Source: Cyanobacteriota bacterium (GTDB lineage Bacteria; Cyanobacteriota; Cyanobacteriia; SKYG9). From it: 19,701 bases of DNA. Made by a program: the position numbers and the translations under genes. Of the stretch, positions 7,907 through 15,588 are shown piece after piece; position 1 is the stretch's first letter, and every line of letters begins with the position of its first letter. The DNA is taken from NCBI GenBank assembly GCA_025054735.1, contig JANWZG010000012.1, positions 1 to 19,701 on the forward strand, read 5' to 3'. The notes under the pieces were generated by a model. That model did no database searches, was not told the origin of the DNA, and saw nothing but the letters and a program-made list of their open reading frames with translations.

Positions 7907-8033
7907 GAACCTTAACAGCAATCAATTTGTCCTAATCAACCAGTTTTTGGCCATGGTTTATACTTAAGTCCTCACTACGAACCTTAACAGCAATCAATTT
8001 GTCCTAATCAACCAGTTTTTGGCCGTGGTTTAT
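7890..8033. repeat. Two tandem 72-bp repeat units
   Basis: Unit 1 (7890-7961) and unit 2 (7962-8033) are identical except for one base: A at 7953 against G at 8025. Each unit can form a small hairpin near its end (AACCA pairing with TGGTT), and the single difference falls in that loop, leaving the stem intact. The near identity points to a recent duplication. No ORF crosses it. Confidence 0.9.
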
Positions 8034-8173
8034 TAGGTGGCAAGGGTAGCAAGCATCTCGCTATGAGTCACCCTTTAGATAGCAAGCAGCTAGACAGTAT
8101 ATTAGACAGCAGATGATCTGCTTAGTTCCAGTTCTTACCAGTTTTACGCCTTCCTAGGATAGGCTTGCCTTTG

Positions 8174-10018
8174 CTAGCGGTGCTCTAAGGGTTTGGATAG
8201 CTTGGCATCAGCAAGCCACATCTGTAGAGTAGGCACTACCTCAGCCAGGGAAAGTTCTTGGGAAGCGCGAGTAGCACGGCTAACTACCTCGACTTTGCCT
8301 TGAGCGAGGGCTTTGCCAGTGACCACACGGTAGGGGATACCAATCAGGTCGGCATCTTTGAACTTCACCCCAGCGCGTTCATTACGATCGTCGAGTAACA
8401 CCTCAATCCCTGCCGATGTTAGCTCACTGTAGAGGGTTTCAGCCGCAGTAACTTGATCGGGTTTGTTTAGGTCAGGGATGACGATGATGACGTGATAGGG
8501 AGCGATCGCGGGATTCCAGATAATGCCGTCTTGATCGTGGGACTGCTCCACGGCTGCCTGGGCTAGACGAGAGACTCCCACACCATAACAGCCCATCACA
8601 AGGGGCTTTTCTTCACCTTGTTCATTGGTAAAGGTAGCCGCCATAGCCGCAGAATATTTGGTTCCCAGTTGAAAAATATGTCCAATTTCAATTCCCCGTG
8701 CGGTTTGCAGCAACTGAGCTGGATCATGAACGGCTCGATCGCCCGCAGTCGCCGTGCGCACATCTACAACCAACTTGGGCAACTCAAATTCATGACCCCA
8801 GTTAGCTCCAACCACGTGATAGCCAGTCTCGTTAGCTCCAGTTACAAAGTTAGTTAGGGGAACAATGGTCTGGTCTGCAAGGCGCAGAAATTGGGGATGA
8901 ATATAGCCCTGCTCTGGTTTTTGGCGCTGTTGATGGATATAGTCGTCGCCAAGGTTAGGAGCAAGGTAGCCAAGGGGTAGTGGCTTAGCTGCCCAAGTGG
9001 CTTGTTGAGCAGCATCAGGAACCATCAGTTTCAGCACAGTTTTCGCGCCATAGTCACTAGCTCGTTTTACCAGTTCGTTTTGGAGCTTGACTTCATTCAC
9101 ATCCTGATCACCCCGGATGCTAACCAGCACCAGCACAGTCATGCCATTGTCATACAAGACCTGATAGAGGACGTTCTTAACTACACAGGTAGGGGAACAG
9201 TTGAGAAAATCACAGAGCTTGGCGATCGTATCCGTATCGGGTGTGGCTCGTTGCTCATAGGTGCTGAAGGGTGAGGGCAGAGCTTCAGGAGGCAAAGACA
9301 CTGCTTTTTCCACATTAGCAGCGTACTGACCATCATCGGTGTAGAGAATTTCGTCTTCCCCTGCCTCTGCTAACACCATAAACTCTTGGGATCCAGAACC
9401 GCCGATCGCACCGGAATCAGCCTCTACTGCCCGGAACTTCAGACCACACCGCCGCAGAATGTTGCTGTAGGCAGCATCCATCGCTTGATAGGTCTGCTTC
9501 AAACTCTCCTCATCGGCATGGAAGGAGTAAGCATCCTTCATAATAAACTCACGGCCTCGCATCAGCCCAAACCGAGGACGGATTTCATCCCGAAACTTGG
9601 TTTGAATTTGGTACAGCGTGACGGGAAGCTGGCGATAGGAGCGGATCATATCTCTAGCCACAGCGGTAATCACTTCCTCGTGGGTAGGGCCTAGCCCCAT
9701 CTCTCGGTCTTGGCGATCAATTAGGGAAAACATAATCCCCTCAGCCTTGGTGTAAGTGTCCCATCGTCCTGACTCTCGCCATAGCTCAGCCGGTTGAAGT
9801 TGCGGCAATAGGCATTCCATTGCACCAATGGCGTTCATCTCCTCCCGCACAATTTGTGACACCTTCTGTAACACTCGCCACATTAAAGGCAAGTATGCAT
9901 AAATACCACTGCCAATGCGACGGATGTAGCCTGCCCGCAGTAGGAGCTTGTGACTGGGAATTTCGGCTTCGGCAGGATCTTCACGCAGAGTAACAAATAG
10001 CTGTTGGGATAGACGCAT
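8174..10018 (-). CDS. proS: Prolyl-tRNA synthetase
   Basis: Class II aminoacyl-tRNA synthetase that charges tRNA-Pro in the cytoplasm. The protein is of the long bacterial type with an editing insertion, 614 residues from the ATG at 10018 (MRLSQQLFVTLRED). Visible parts are the catalytic core with PTHEE (111-115), motif 2 (RDEIRPRFGLMRGREFIMKD, 143-162) and motif 3 (GCYGVGVSRLAQA, 476-488). The insertion domain at about 225-400 contains CVVKN (278-282), whose Lys matches the residue used to edit Ala-tRNA-Pro in the family. The anticodon-binding domain occupies about 505-600 (YHVIIVIPD, then VLLDDRNERAGVKFKDADLIGIPYRVV). An earlier in-frame ATG at 10066 would overlap the upstream gene by 38 bases, whereas 10018 leaves a 10-base gap. 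It is likely last in a three-gene operon. Confidence 0.97.
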   Translation of the reverse strand: MRLSQQLFVTLREDPAEAEIPSHKLLLRAGYIRRIGSGIYAYLPLMWRVLQKVSQIVREEMNAIGAMECLLPQLQPAELWRESGRWDTYTKAEGIMFSLIDRQDREMGLGPTHEEVITAVARDMIRSYRQLPVTLYQIQTKFRDEIRPRFGLMRGREFIMKDAYSFHADEESLKQTYQAMDAAYSNILRRCGLKFRAVEADSGAIGGSGSQEFMVLAEAGEDEILYTDDGQYAANVEKAVSLPPEALPSPFSTYEQRATPDTDTIAKLCDFLNCSPTCVVKNVLYQVLYDNGMTVLVLVSIRGDQDVNEVKLQNELVKRASDYGAKTVLKLMVPDAAQQATWAAKPLPLGYLAPNLGDDYIHQQRQKPEQGYIHPQFLRLADQTIVPLTNFVTGANETGYHVVGANWGHEFELPKLVVDVRTATAGDRAVHDPAQLLQTARGIEIGHIFQLGTKYSAAMAATFTNEQGEEKPLVMGCYGVGVSRLAQAAVEQSHDQDGIIWNPAIAPYHVIIVIPDLNKPDQVTAAETLYSELTSAGIEVLLDDRNERAGVKFKDADLIGIPYRVVTGKALAQGKVEVVSRATRASQELSLAEVVPTLQMWLADAKLSKPLEHR

Positions 10019-10028
10019 AGTGGCTAAT

Positions 10029-10619
10029 TTAATTCTGATGGTGCTGGATAGTGATGAAATCCCCAATTTGGATTCCTAGTTCTTTGGCTCTGCCGCCTCG
10101 CAGTTCGATGACGTTATCGATCGGCACCCCTGGGCCGTAAACTGGGCAGGGGTCTGATTGGCAGGGTGGCACATTGGCAGCAATAAACAGCACCTTGCCC
10201 TGGCGCATAAACACCATATCCAGAGGAATTTGCACATTTTTCATCCAAAAGCTGACGGTCATGGGTGGGTCAAAGGGAAATAGCATCCCCCGATCGTCGG
10301 GCAGGCTGGGGCGGTACATCAGCCCTGTTGACTGTTCTTGTACAGTGCGAGCCACCTCTAGTTTGATGGGTTTGCCAGCAATAATTGCCGTGGCTGAGAT
10401 AGGTAACGACTGACCCATTGGCCTGCTAGCAGGAGACGCTGCGACAGACATTGGAGAATTAGCAAAGGGCAGGGTATCAGAAGCAGTCGGCGTACATCCA
10501 AGGCTAGCTAGACTAATGGTCAGCAATGATCCTGCCATGACCAAGTGAATCATGCTGCGGTGCAGCCAGGGTAACCGAGTGGATGCTAGGGTCAGCAGGG
10601 GCAAACGATAATGCATCAT
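10029..10619 (-). CDS. DUF192 family envelope protein
   Basis: A 196-residue protein with an N-terminal hydrophobic segment (about 24-41) ending ASLGC at Cys42. This resembles a lipobox but has Ser rather than Leu at -3, so lipidation is uncertain. It is followed by a complete DUF192 (COG1430) domain at about 73-192: VARTVQEQSTGLMYRPSLPDDRGMLFPF, then VSFWMKNVQIPLDMVFM, a Cys pair in PPCQSDPCPVYG, and VIELRGGRAKELGIQIGD. The domain's biochemical role is not established. Its ATG overlaps the stop of the upstream GIY-YIG gene in an ATGA arrangement, supporting this start and suggesting translational coupling. Only 10 bases separate its stop from proS. Confidence 0.88.
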   Translation of the reverse strand: MMHYRLPLLTLASTRLPWLHRSMIHLVMAGSLLTISLASLGCTPTASDTLPFANSPMSVAASPASRPMGQSLPISATAIIAGKPIKLEVARTVQEQSTGLMYRPSLPDDRGMLFPFDPPMTVSFWMKNVQIPLDMVFMRQGKVLFIAANVPPCQSDPCPVYGPGVPIDNVIELRGGRAKELGIQIGDFITIQHHQN

Positions 10620-11152
10620 TTCAAGTCCAATAGGCCGTTATCCTTCAGTTTGGGGTTAAAGCGGATGGGCATCTTTACCCCTCGCGCTTGCAAGGCATCG
10701 AGGATCTGTGCCTCCAATCGTCGAGCCACCGTCTTTAGCAGTTTACTGCGAGTCATGTCATCTGGTGCACTCTCATAGGCAAGTTTCTCATCTGCTGACA
10801 TGGTGGGCTTAGCGTCAATCGGATCATGCCAGAGTGCCTGTTCAGGGCCGTTACCGGGTGGCACAGCACCATACTCCGCAATCCAACAATCACGAATCGC
10901 CTCCAGAATAGCCCGCTGCGGGCGATCGATCGTGTGAACCTTTAGCCAATAGCAGCGATCAGGTTGACGCACCAAATGCTGTTGCAAACTGGCATACACA
11001 TCTCTAGAATAGCCAATGCACTGCAATGTTTTGGCCTTGTCAAAGATAGCATAGACCCCCACTTGACCCTGAAACTGCTCAGGCAGCATACCGTGGTCAT
11101 TGATATAGGGTAAAAATGCTAGTGCATGTAAGGACTGGTCACTTGAAGTCAC
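10616..11152 (-). CDS. GIY-YIG nuclease superfamily protein
   Basis: A 178-residue protein with a compact GIY-YIG core in its first half. GVYAI (32-36) stands for GIY and QCIGYSRD (44-51) for YIG with the following catalytic-type Arg50. Glu84 in the AILEAI helix and Asn101 in PPGNGPE are candidates for the remaining active-site positions. The second half (SADEKLAYESAPDDMTRSKLL onward) is helical and ends MPIRFNPKLKDNGLLDLK. The superfamily includes repair and homing nucleases and structure-specific endonucleases; the substrate here is unknown. It begins the probable operon leading to the DUF192 gene and proS, and is divergent from lnt across 179 bp. The superfamily call is fairly secure and function is not. 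Confidence 0.8.
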   Translation of the reverse strand: MTSSDQSLHALAFLPYINDHGMLPEQFQGQVGVYAIFDKAKTLQCIGYSRDVYASLQQHLVRQPDRCYWLKVHTIDRPQRAILEAIRDCWIAEYGAVPPGNGPEQALWHDPIDAKPTMSADEKLAYESAPDDMTRSKLLKTVARRLEAQILDALQARGVKMPIRFNPKLKDNGLLDLK

Positions 11153-11331
11153 GATCTGCTATTTCCTATACACGTTGAACCTGACTAAGCATCGACTGGG
11201 TTGTTCCACTGGATCAAGTATCTGGTGTGCGCTACCCGTTGGCAACTATCGCCACCGATAGCCATCGTTCTCAATCTAGCAACCCTTGCTGATAGACTGT
11301 CAGGCTATTGAGCTATCTACCAAACTGATCC

Positions 11332-12984
11332 ATGACAACAATTAAGCATTTCTTAACAAGCCATCATTGGTTTTGGGTCATGAGCACTATGCTGCCTAGC
11401 GGCATATTAATGGGACTGGCGACAGCTCCTGTAGGGGCGTGGTGGTTGGCTTGGGTAGCACTGGTGCCGCTGTGGGCGATCGTCCTGCAACTAAAACGTC
11501 ATGGGCGATTGTGGTGGCACGCTAGCCTTGCTGGGCTGCTCTGGGGCATTGGATACCACGGTCTGGCGCTGTTTTGGATTACGGGTATCCACCCCATGAC
11601 ATGGTTGGGCGTACCCTGGCTAGCCAGTTTGGCGATCGCTCTGGTTTGCTGGGTAATAATCACCCTCTGGGGTGCCCTGCTAGTGACACTTTGGGCTGTG
11701 GTTATGTCTCGGCTCCAGAGCAGCCATCCTGCCAGTTGGGTATTAATCCTGTTAGGAACAGCCCTCTGGTGTGGCCTGGAATGGGCATGGAGCAGCGGAG
11801 TGCTGTGGTGGACTTCGTTATCCTACACCCAGAGTCCCCATAATCTTGTCATTCTACAGTTAGGGCAACTCTCAGGGCCAGCGACAATAACGGCGGCGAT
11901 CGTAGCAGTAAATGGCCTACTTGCAGCCGCATGGACAGAGTTCTGCTCGCTTAGTACTGTCTCCAAGGGAAACCCAGATTATGCCTCTAGTGCCTACCGT
12001 AATGGAGCAGCGGGCTACAGGTATAGACCCCCACAATCCTTTTTTATTGCTGCTGTGGTGCTGTGTTGCAGTGCTCATCTCATCGGATTTTGGCTCTACA
12101 GCCGTCCCCTAGCAGATACACCCAGCATGGCAGTCAGAGCCGGGATCATCCAAGGCAATATCCCCAACACCATCAAACTGTTTAGTGAGGGCTGGCGACG
12201 CGCAATCGCAGGCTATACCGATGGATATACCCAATTGGCTGCTCAAGGGGTTGATCTGGTCTTGACTCCAGAGACTGCCCTGCCATTTTTGTGGACACAA
12301 CCCCAAGACGCTCTACCGACGCTCTACCAAGCTATTCGCACCCAGGGAGTCACAGCATTGGTGGGGGGATTCGGGGAGCGGGGCGATCGGCTTACCAACA
12401 GTCTGTTTACAATCACGGGCGACGGCACCATTCTCAGTCGCTATGACAAGGTAAAACTGGTGCCCTTAGGGGAATATATTCCTTTTGAGGCCCTGTTGAG
12501 TCGGTTGGTGAGTCGTCTATCACCCTTAGACTCTCAACTAGCGGCTGGAGAGCCAACCCAGCAATTTGAAACAGGGTTGGGACGGGCGATCGTCAGCATC
12601 TGCTATGAGTCAGCCTTTGCCAACTACCTGCGACAGCAAGCCACCGCTGGGGGTGAATTGTTTCTGAGTGCGGCGAACAATGCCCACTACAGCCCGGCAA
12701 TGCCTGCCCAACACCACGCCCAAGATGTGCAGCGGGCGATCGAACTGGATCGCTGGGCTATCCGTGCTGCTAACACAGGCTACTCTGGCATTGTGGATCC
12801 CCACGGCAATACCCGATGGATCTCCCACTTGAACACCTATGCCCTCCATGCAGCCACGGTCTATCGTCGTCAGACTCGCACTCTCTATGTCCGCTGGGGA
12901 GATTGGCTGACCCCTGTCTTACTAGTGCTAGCCGCAGGTGTAGGCGGCATCCAAGTTATCCGCACATCTCCAGATAGCGTTTGA
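11332..12984 (+). CDS. lnt: Apolipoprotein N-acyltransferase
   Basis: Inner-membrane enzyme that N-acylates the lipid-modified Cys of lipoproteins, the last step of their maturation. The 550 residues hold a hydrophobic N-terminal half of about six helices, a nitrilase-type periplasmic domain (about 268-510) and one C-terminal helix (526-543). The triad aligns with the family: Glu314 in LTPETALPF, Lys373 in YDKVKLVPLGEYIPFE and Cys424 in SICYESAF, with the supporting Glu381 and Glu426 present. The start at 11332 (MTTIKHFL) has no obvious Shine-Dalgarno sequence, and Met17 and Met20 precede the first strong helix as alternatives. The gene's last 29 bases overlap the 3' end of the opposing 394-codon gene. 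Its presence fits the lipoproteins in this window. Confidence 0.95.
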   Translation: MTTIKHFLTSHHWFWVMSTMLPSGILMGLATAPVGAWWLAWVALVPLWAIVLQLKRHGRLWWHASLAGLLWGIGYHGLALFWITGIHPMTWLGVPWLASLAIALVCWVIITLWGALLVTLWAVVMSRLQSSHPASWVLILLGTALWCGLEWAWSSGVLWWTSLSYTQSPHNLVILQLGQLSGPATITAAIVAVNGLLAAAWTEFCSLSTVSKGNPDYASSAYRNGAAGYRYRPPQSFFIAAVVLCCSAHLIGFWLYSRPLADTPSMAVRAGIIQGNIPNTIKLFSEGWRRAIAGYTDGYTQLAAQGVDLVLTPETALPFLWTQPQDALPTLYQAIRTQGVTALVGGFGERGDRLTNSLFTITGDGTILSRYDKVKLVPLGEYIPFEALLSRLVSRLSPLDSQLAAGEPTQQFETGLGRAIVSICYESAFANYLRQQATAGGELFLSAANNAHYSPAMPAQHHAQDVQRAIELDRWAIRAANTGYSGIVDPHGNTRWISHLNTYALHAATVYRRQTRTLYVRWGDWLTPVLLVLAAGVGGIQVIRTSPDSV

Positions 12985-14140
12985 GGTAAGCGTATAGCAT
13001 ATCCACAAAGGTTTTTAACTCTAGATCCTGACCCTTGAGTTCTCGCTGTTGAAACGCCCGTATGGTTGCCAGCACCTGCGTTACCTGTTCATTACGAGTT
13101 GGATTGTCAGGCAACGCCCAGAGCTGGACAATGCTCTGATGAATCGCTCGGGTAATAGTGAAAGCAGCTTGAAATTCCTGTTCTTCACGTTGTTGTCGAT
13201 CGTGTTCACTTTGCAACATCAAGTTGACGATTGCTCCTGCTGTCAACATGCCCACTCCTACCACTGTTGCTGCTCCTCCAAGTGTGGCTATCGTATTCAC
13301 CAAGTCTTTAGAGCTATCAAGGGCACCCGCTGCATTATTAATTAGGGAAGCTACCGTGGCCCCGGCTGCCATTCCCACAACAGCCGCTCCACTAGTGGAA
13401 GCCACAGCCGCCTGCACTTTAGCTGCTTGTTCAGATGCTATTTGCGACTGTTGCTGTTGGAAACGATGCTTGTTAGCGATCGTCGCCAGAAACTCATCCT
13501 TCGCAAGCTGAAAATCTGGGCTGAAGAGTCGCTGCCTAAGGGCACGGTGACGGCGCTCGTAGTCTAAAGTGGGGTTAGGCCCTAACTCAAGGCCAGTCAG
13601 CACAAGCTGTTTGGAGACCAAATCTACTGACTCTAGAATGGCATCCTTCATGCTACGGCGCGGATCTGCCATCCATGCTTGAAATTCATGAAACTCAGCC
13701 GGGGACAAATCTAGCGCCAGCATCAACCAGCGACGTTCCTCAGCCTCTTGATACGCCTTCACAGCCGTTTGCAGTGCCTGCTCAGCTTGCTCTAAACGCT
13801 GCCGGGCTAACAGTAACTGGTCTTGTTTTTCCAAGGTTTGGCGATCGTCATCCATCGCCTTAGAGACCATTCCCACCGTTACTGCTGCCCCTGTGCCCAC
13901 AACTCCCCAGGTAGGATTTCCTTGCCCCAAGGCAATACCAATGCCACCCAAACTCAATAAACCCGCTACTAACAGAGCATTAGCCTGATGTTGCCAACTG
14001 AAACGGTTGGGTTGACGATGATAATAAACAGCTACATCGTAGCGATCAGCAGCATCATCCCGCTCATGCTGGGCAGCGATGGCGATCGCTTCCAGTTCCG
14101 CTACCTGTGCTGCCTGTTCCATTACTGCGCACTTAGCCAT
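12956..14140 (-). CDS. Unrecognised membrane and coiled-coil protein, partner of an Rpn-like gene
   Basis: I do not recognise a family for this 394-residue protein. It has an Ala/Glu-rich N-terminal helix (8-35) and a first hydrophobic hairpin of two Gly/Ala-rich segments (about 53-72 and 76-93). A charged, probably coiled-coil helix (97-140, QTLEKQDQLLLARQRLEQAEQ) follows, then a soluble section (145-240). A second Gly/Ala-rich hairpin occupies about 243-268 and 282-308, and the C-terminal region is charged and helical (312-392). The symmetric layout suggests a membrane-inserting or pore-like protein, which is inference. Its ATG is one base after the TAG of the Rpn/DUF4351 gene and has a good AGGAG ribosome site inside that gene's end, so the two look like one operon. 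Its 3' end overlaps lnt by 29 bases. Confidence 0.75.
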   Translation of the reverse strand: MAKCAVMEQAAQVAELEAIAIAAQHERDDAADRYDVAVYYHRQPNRFSWQHQANALLVAGLLSLGGIGIALGQGNPTWGVVGTGAAVTVGMVSKAMDDDRQTLEKQDQLLLARQRLEQAEQALQTAVKAYQEAEERRWLMLALDLSPAEFHEFQAWMADPRRSMKDAILESVDLVSKQLVLTGLELGPNPTLDYERRHRALRQRLFSPDFQLAKDEFLATIANKHRFQQQQSQIASEQAAKVQAAVASTSGAAVVGMAAGATVASLINNAAGALDSSKDLVNTIATLGGAATVVGVGMLTAGAIVNLMLQSEHDRQQREEQEFQAAFTITRAIHQSIVQLWALPDNPTRNEQVTQVLATIRAFQQRELKGQDLELKTFVDMLYAYLKRYLEMCG

Positions 14141-14144
14141 ACTA

Positions 14145-14149
14145 CTCCT
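14145..14149 (-). promoter_or_regulatory. Ribosome binding site for the 394-codon gene
   Basis: AGGAG on the minus strand lies within the last codons of the Rpn-like gene, five bases before the next ATG. It supports the 14140 start and suggests that translation of the two genes is coupled. Confidence 0.7.
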
Positions 14150-14488
14150 GAATTGCCAGCCACTTCTCTAGATCTGCCATGCTGGTAAACTCTGGCATAG
14201 CCCGACTTAGGTCTGCTAGAACCGCTGGAGACAATGTAGCAAGACGGACAATCATTGTTTCCGCTAAGTCTTGCCCTAGCTGCTGAGCCAGCGGTGTGGT
14301 AATCCACGTGAGATTTTCCTTTAGCCATGCTGCCAAGTCTTCCCCATCACTAAAGTCTAACAGGGCTTCCCCTAAGGCTTCCAGATGGTCAAAAGACAAG
14401 CACCGTATACAAGCAGCCATGCCATCCTCCACAACTCCCAACCGTTTGGTTAATTGACGCAGGATGAGCGATCGCTCCCGATGTAAAG

Positions 14489-14544
14489 CTTCTTCTCGAC
14501 CTTCTTCTCGGCCTTCTTCTCGGCCTTCTTCTCGGCCTTCTTCC
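14489..14544 (-). repeat. 12-bp in-frame tandem repeat (EEGR linker)
   Basis: Four copies of a 12-bp unit plus a partial fifth lie in the DUF4351-gene C-terminal half; plus-strand units read CTTCTTCTCGGC, the first with one change. They encode repeated Glu-Glu-Gly-Arg, a charged linker common in this family. Since 12 is a multiple of three, copy-number slippage would change linker length without breaking the frame. Confidence 0.85.
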
Positions 14545-14732
14545 TTGGCTTCTCGAATGGCACGAGGCTCCTTGGTGAAATCAATGATGGATATCATGGC
14601 CTTGATCTCCGCTTGGCTGAGGTGAGTGAATTTGTAAACCATTATAGAAGTGACAATATCGATCAGGTTAGCCCGGTCTTGCTCGCTATCCGCTTCTTGC
14701 ATGATGCGATTAATTAGAGTTCGAGCTAAGTC

Positions 14733-14735
14733 TAA
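14733..14735. repeat. Target-site duplication TAA, left copy
   Basis: TAA directly abuts the left inverted repeat of the insertion sequence and is repeated at 15601-15603. A 3-bp TNA duplication fits the IS1031 group of the IS5 family. Confidence 0.85.
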
Positions 14736-14753
14736 GAGCGTGTTTGAAAAGTT

Positions 14754-15536
14754 TTAGGCAAGCCTTCTCACCATGAGATTAACCATCGCAGCGTACAGCA
14801 TTGTCTCACTTGTTGTGGGTAAATACTCATAATCTTTACTCAAGCGGCGATACCGACCAAACCAAGCAAACGTACGCTCTACCACCCACCGCTTGGGCAG
14901 GACCTTGAACCCCTTCTCCTGATCAGTGCGCTTAACCACCTTTAGAGTCCAGTTAAACGTCTGCTTCACCCAAGCTATAAAGTCTTTGCCACCAAAGGTG
15001 CTATCCGTCCAAATCAACTGTAAACACCCCCAGACCAGGGCAAGCCATATCCCTAACAAGATGAATCCGGCATGGTCAGAGCGCCCCGCGCTATGAACCA
15101 CGACACACAACAGCAATCCCATCGTATCCACCAAAATTGTGCGTTTCCGCCCCTTCACCGTCTTGCCGCCATCATACCCCTTTTCCATAGCGGCACCTGC
15201 TGTTTTCACGGATTGAGAATCGATACAGGCAGCAGAAGGCTGCGGTGAGCGCCCTGCTTTTACCCGTAGTTGCTCTCTTAAGGCACGATTAAGAGCTTCC
15301 CAGGTACCATCGGCTTCCCAGGCGCGAAAGTAGGTATAAACGGTTGACCACTTGGGGAAGTCATGGGGGAGCAGCCGCCATGCACAGCCTGCTCGCAAAA
15401 GGTAAAAGATGGCATTGATGACTTCTCGCAGGTCGGTGGTGCGAGGTCTCCCGCCCGGTTTGGGCTGAGGTAGCAGGGGTTCAATCAGATGCCACTGGAC
15501 ATCGCTCAGGTCGGTGTCGTATGATGGTCGTTTCAT
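14754..15536 (-). CDS. IS5-family transposase
   Basis: DDE transposase of 260 residues, a normal full length for this group, that cuts and joins the ends of its own element. It begins with the N-terminal domain typical of these proteins (MKRPSYDTDLSDVQWHLIEP, then LLPQPKPGGRPR). The catalytic acids are identifiable as Asp106 (CIDSQSVKT), Asp178 (LIWTDSTFGG) and Glu220 (WVVERTFAWFGRYRRLSKDYE). The KGYDGGKTVKGRKRTILVDT stretch also matches the family. No frameshift or stop is present. A 13-bp-arm hairpin lies six bases upstream of the ATG and may hold back its translation. Confidence 0.96.
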   Translation of the reverse strand: MKRPSYDTDLSDVQWHLIEPLLPQPKPGGRPRTTDLREVINAIFYLLRAGCAWRLLPHDFPKWSTVYTYFRAWEADGTWEALNRALREQLRVKAGRSPQPSAACIDSQSVKTAGAAMEKGYDGGKTVKGRKRTILVDTMGLLLCVVVHSAGRSDHAGFILLGIWLALVWGCLQLIWTDSTFGGKDFIAWVKQTFNWTLKVVKRTDQEKGFKVLPKRWVVERTFAWFGRYRRLSKDYEYLPTTSETMLYAAMVNLMVRRLA

Positions 15537-15542
15537 TTTTAT

Positions 15543-15571
15543 GTTGAAAGGCTAACTGTTAGCCTTTCAAC
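15543..15571 (-). promoter_or_regulatory. Hairpin upstream of the transposase start
   Basis: GTTGAAAGGCTAA and its perfect 13-base complement are separated by three bases. On the minus strand the hairpin ends six bases before the transposase ATG, and its upstream arm includes the purine-rich GAAAGG, the only ribosome-site-like sequence nearby. Folding would hide that site and could limit translation from transcripts entering from outside, as known for some other insertion sequences. The regulatory role is inferred. Confidence 0.6.
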
Positions 15572-15588
15572 ATTACCTGATTATCTTT

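Larger units (their letters stand above)
7692..8173. other. Gene-poor region with tandem duplication and palindromes
   Basis: No credible gene lies between the CAP pseudogene start and the proS 3' end. It contains a 26-bp palindrome (7881-7906), a 72-bp tandem duplication (7890-8033) and a small hairpin (GGCTAC/GTAGCC at 7854-7867). A second palindrome at 8108-8122 (AGCAGAT, G, ATCTGCT) lies 52 bases past the proS stop. It lacks a T-run, so it is at best a weak terminator candidate. Confidence 0.5.
14142..14735 (-). pseudogene. C-terminal half of an IS-disrupted Rpn/DUF4351 nuclease-like gene
   Basis: This is the downstream part of one gene split by the insertion sequence. The frame leaves the element at the target-site copy and reads DLARTLINRIMQEADSEQ, then a helical segment (VTSIMVYKFTHLSQAEIKAM) and a charged EEGR repeat linker. 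It ends in a DUF4351-like domain: RSLILRQLTKRLGVV, then two DFSDGEDLAAWL/STMADLEKWL-type helices. Joining it to the upstream piece with one TAA restores a 351-residue protein. Translation could restart at the ATG at 14702, giving 186 residues, but that product would lack the PD-(D/E)XK core and no ribosome site is evident there. Its stop is one base from the next gene's start, so transcripts crossing the element could still feed that gene. Confidence 0.85.

Noticed and set aside
7890..8033. Possible CRISPR-like array
   Set aside because: The two 72-bp units abut directly with no spacers and there are only two of them; a tandem duplication, not a CRISPR array. No cas genes are nearby.
8108..8122. 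Palindrome AGCAGAT-G-ATCTGCT as the proS terminator
   Set aside because: The stem has almost no loop and is not followed by a T-run on the minus strand; kept only as a weak note.
11246..11261. CTATCG/CGATAG hairpin in the lnt upstream region as a riboswitch or operator
   Set aside because: It is a six-base stem alone with no further conserved structure that I can recognise.
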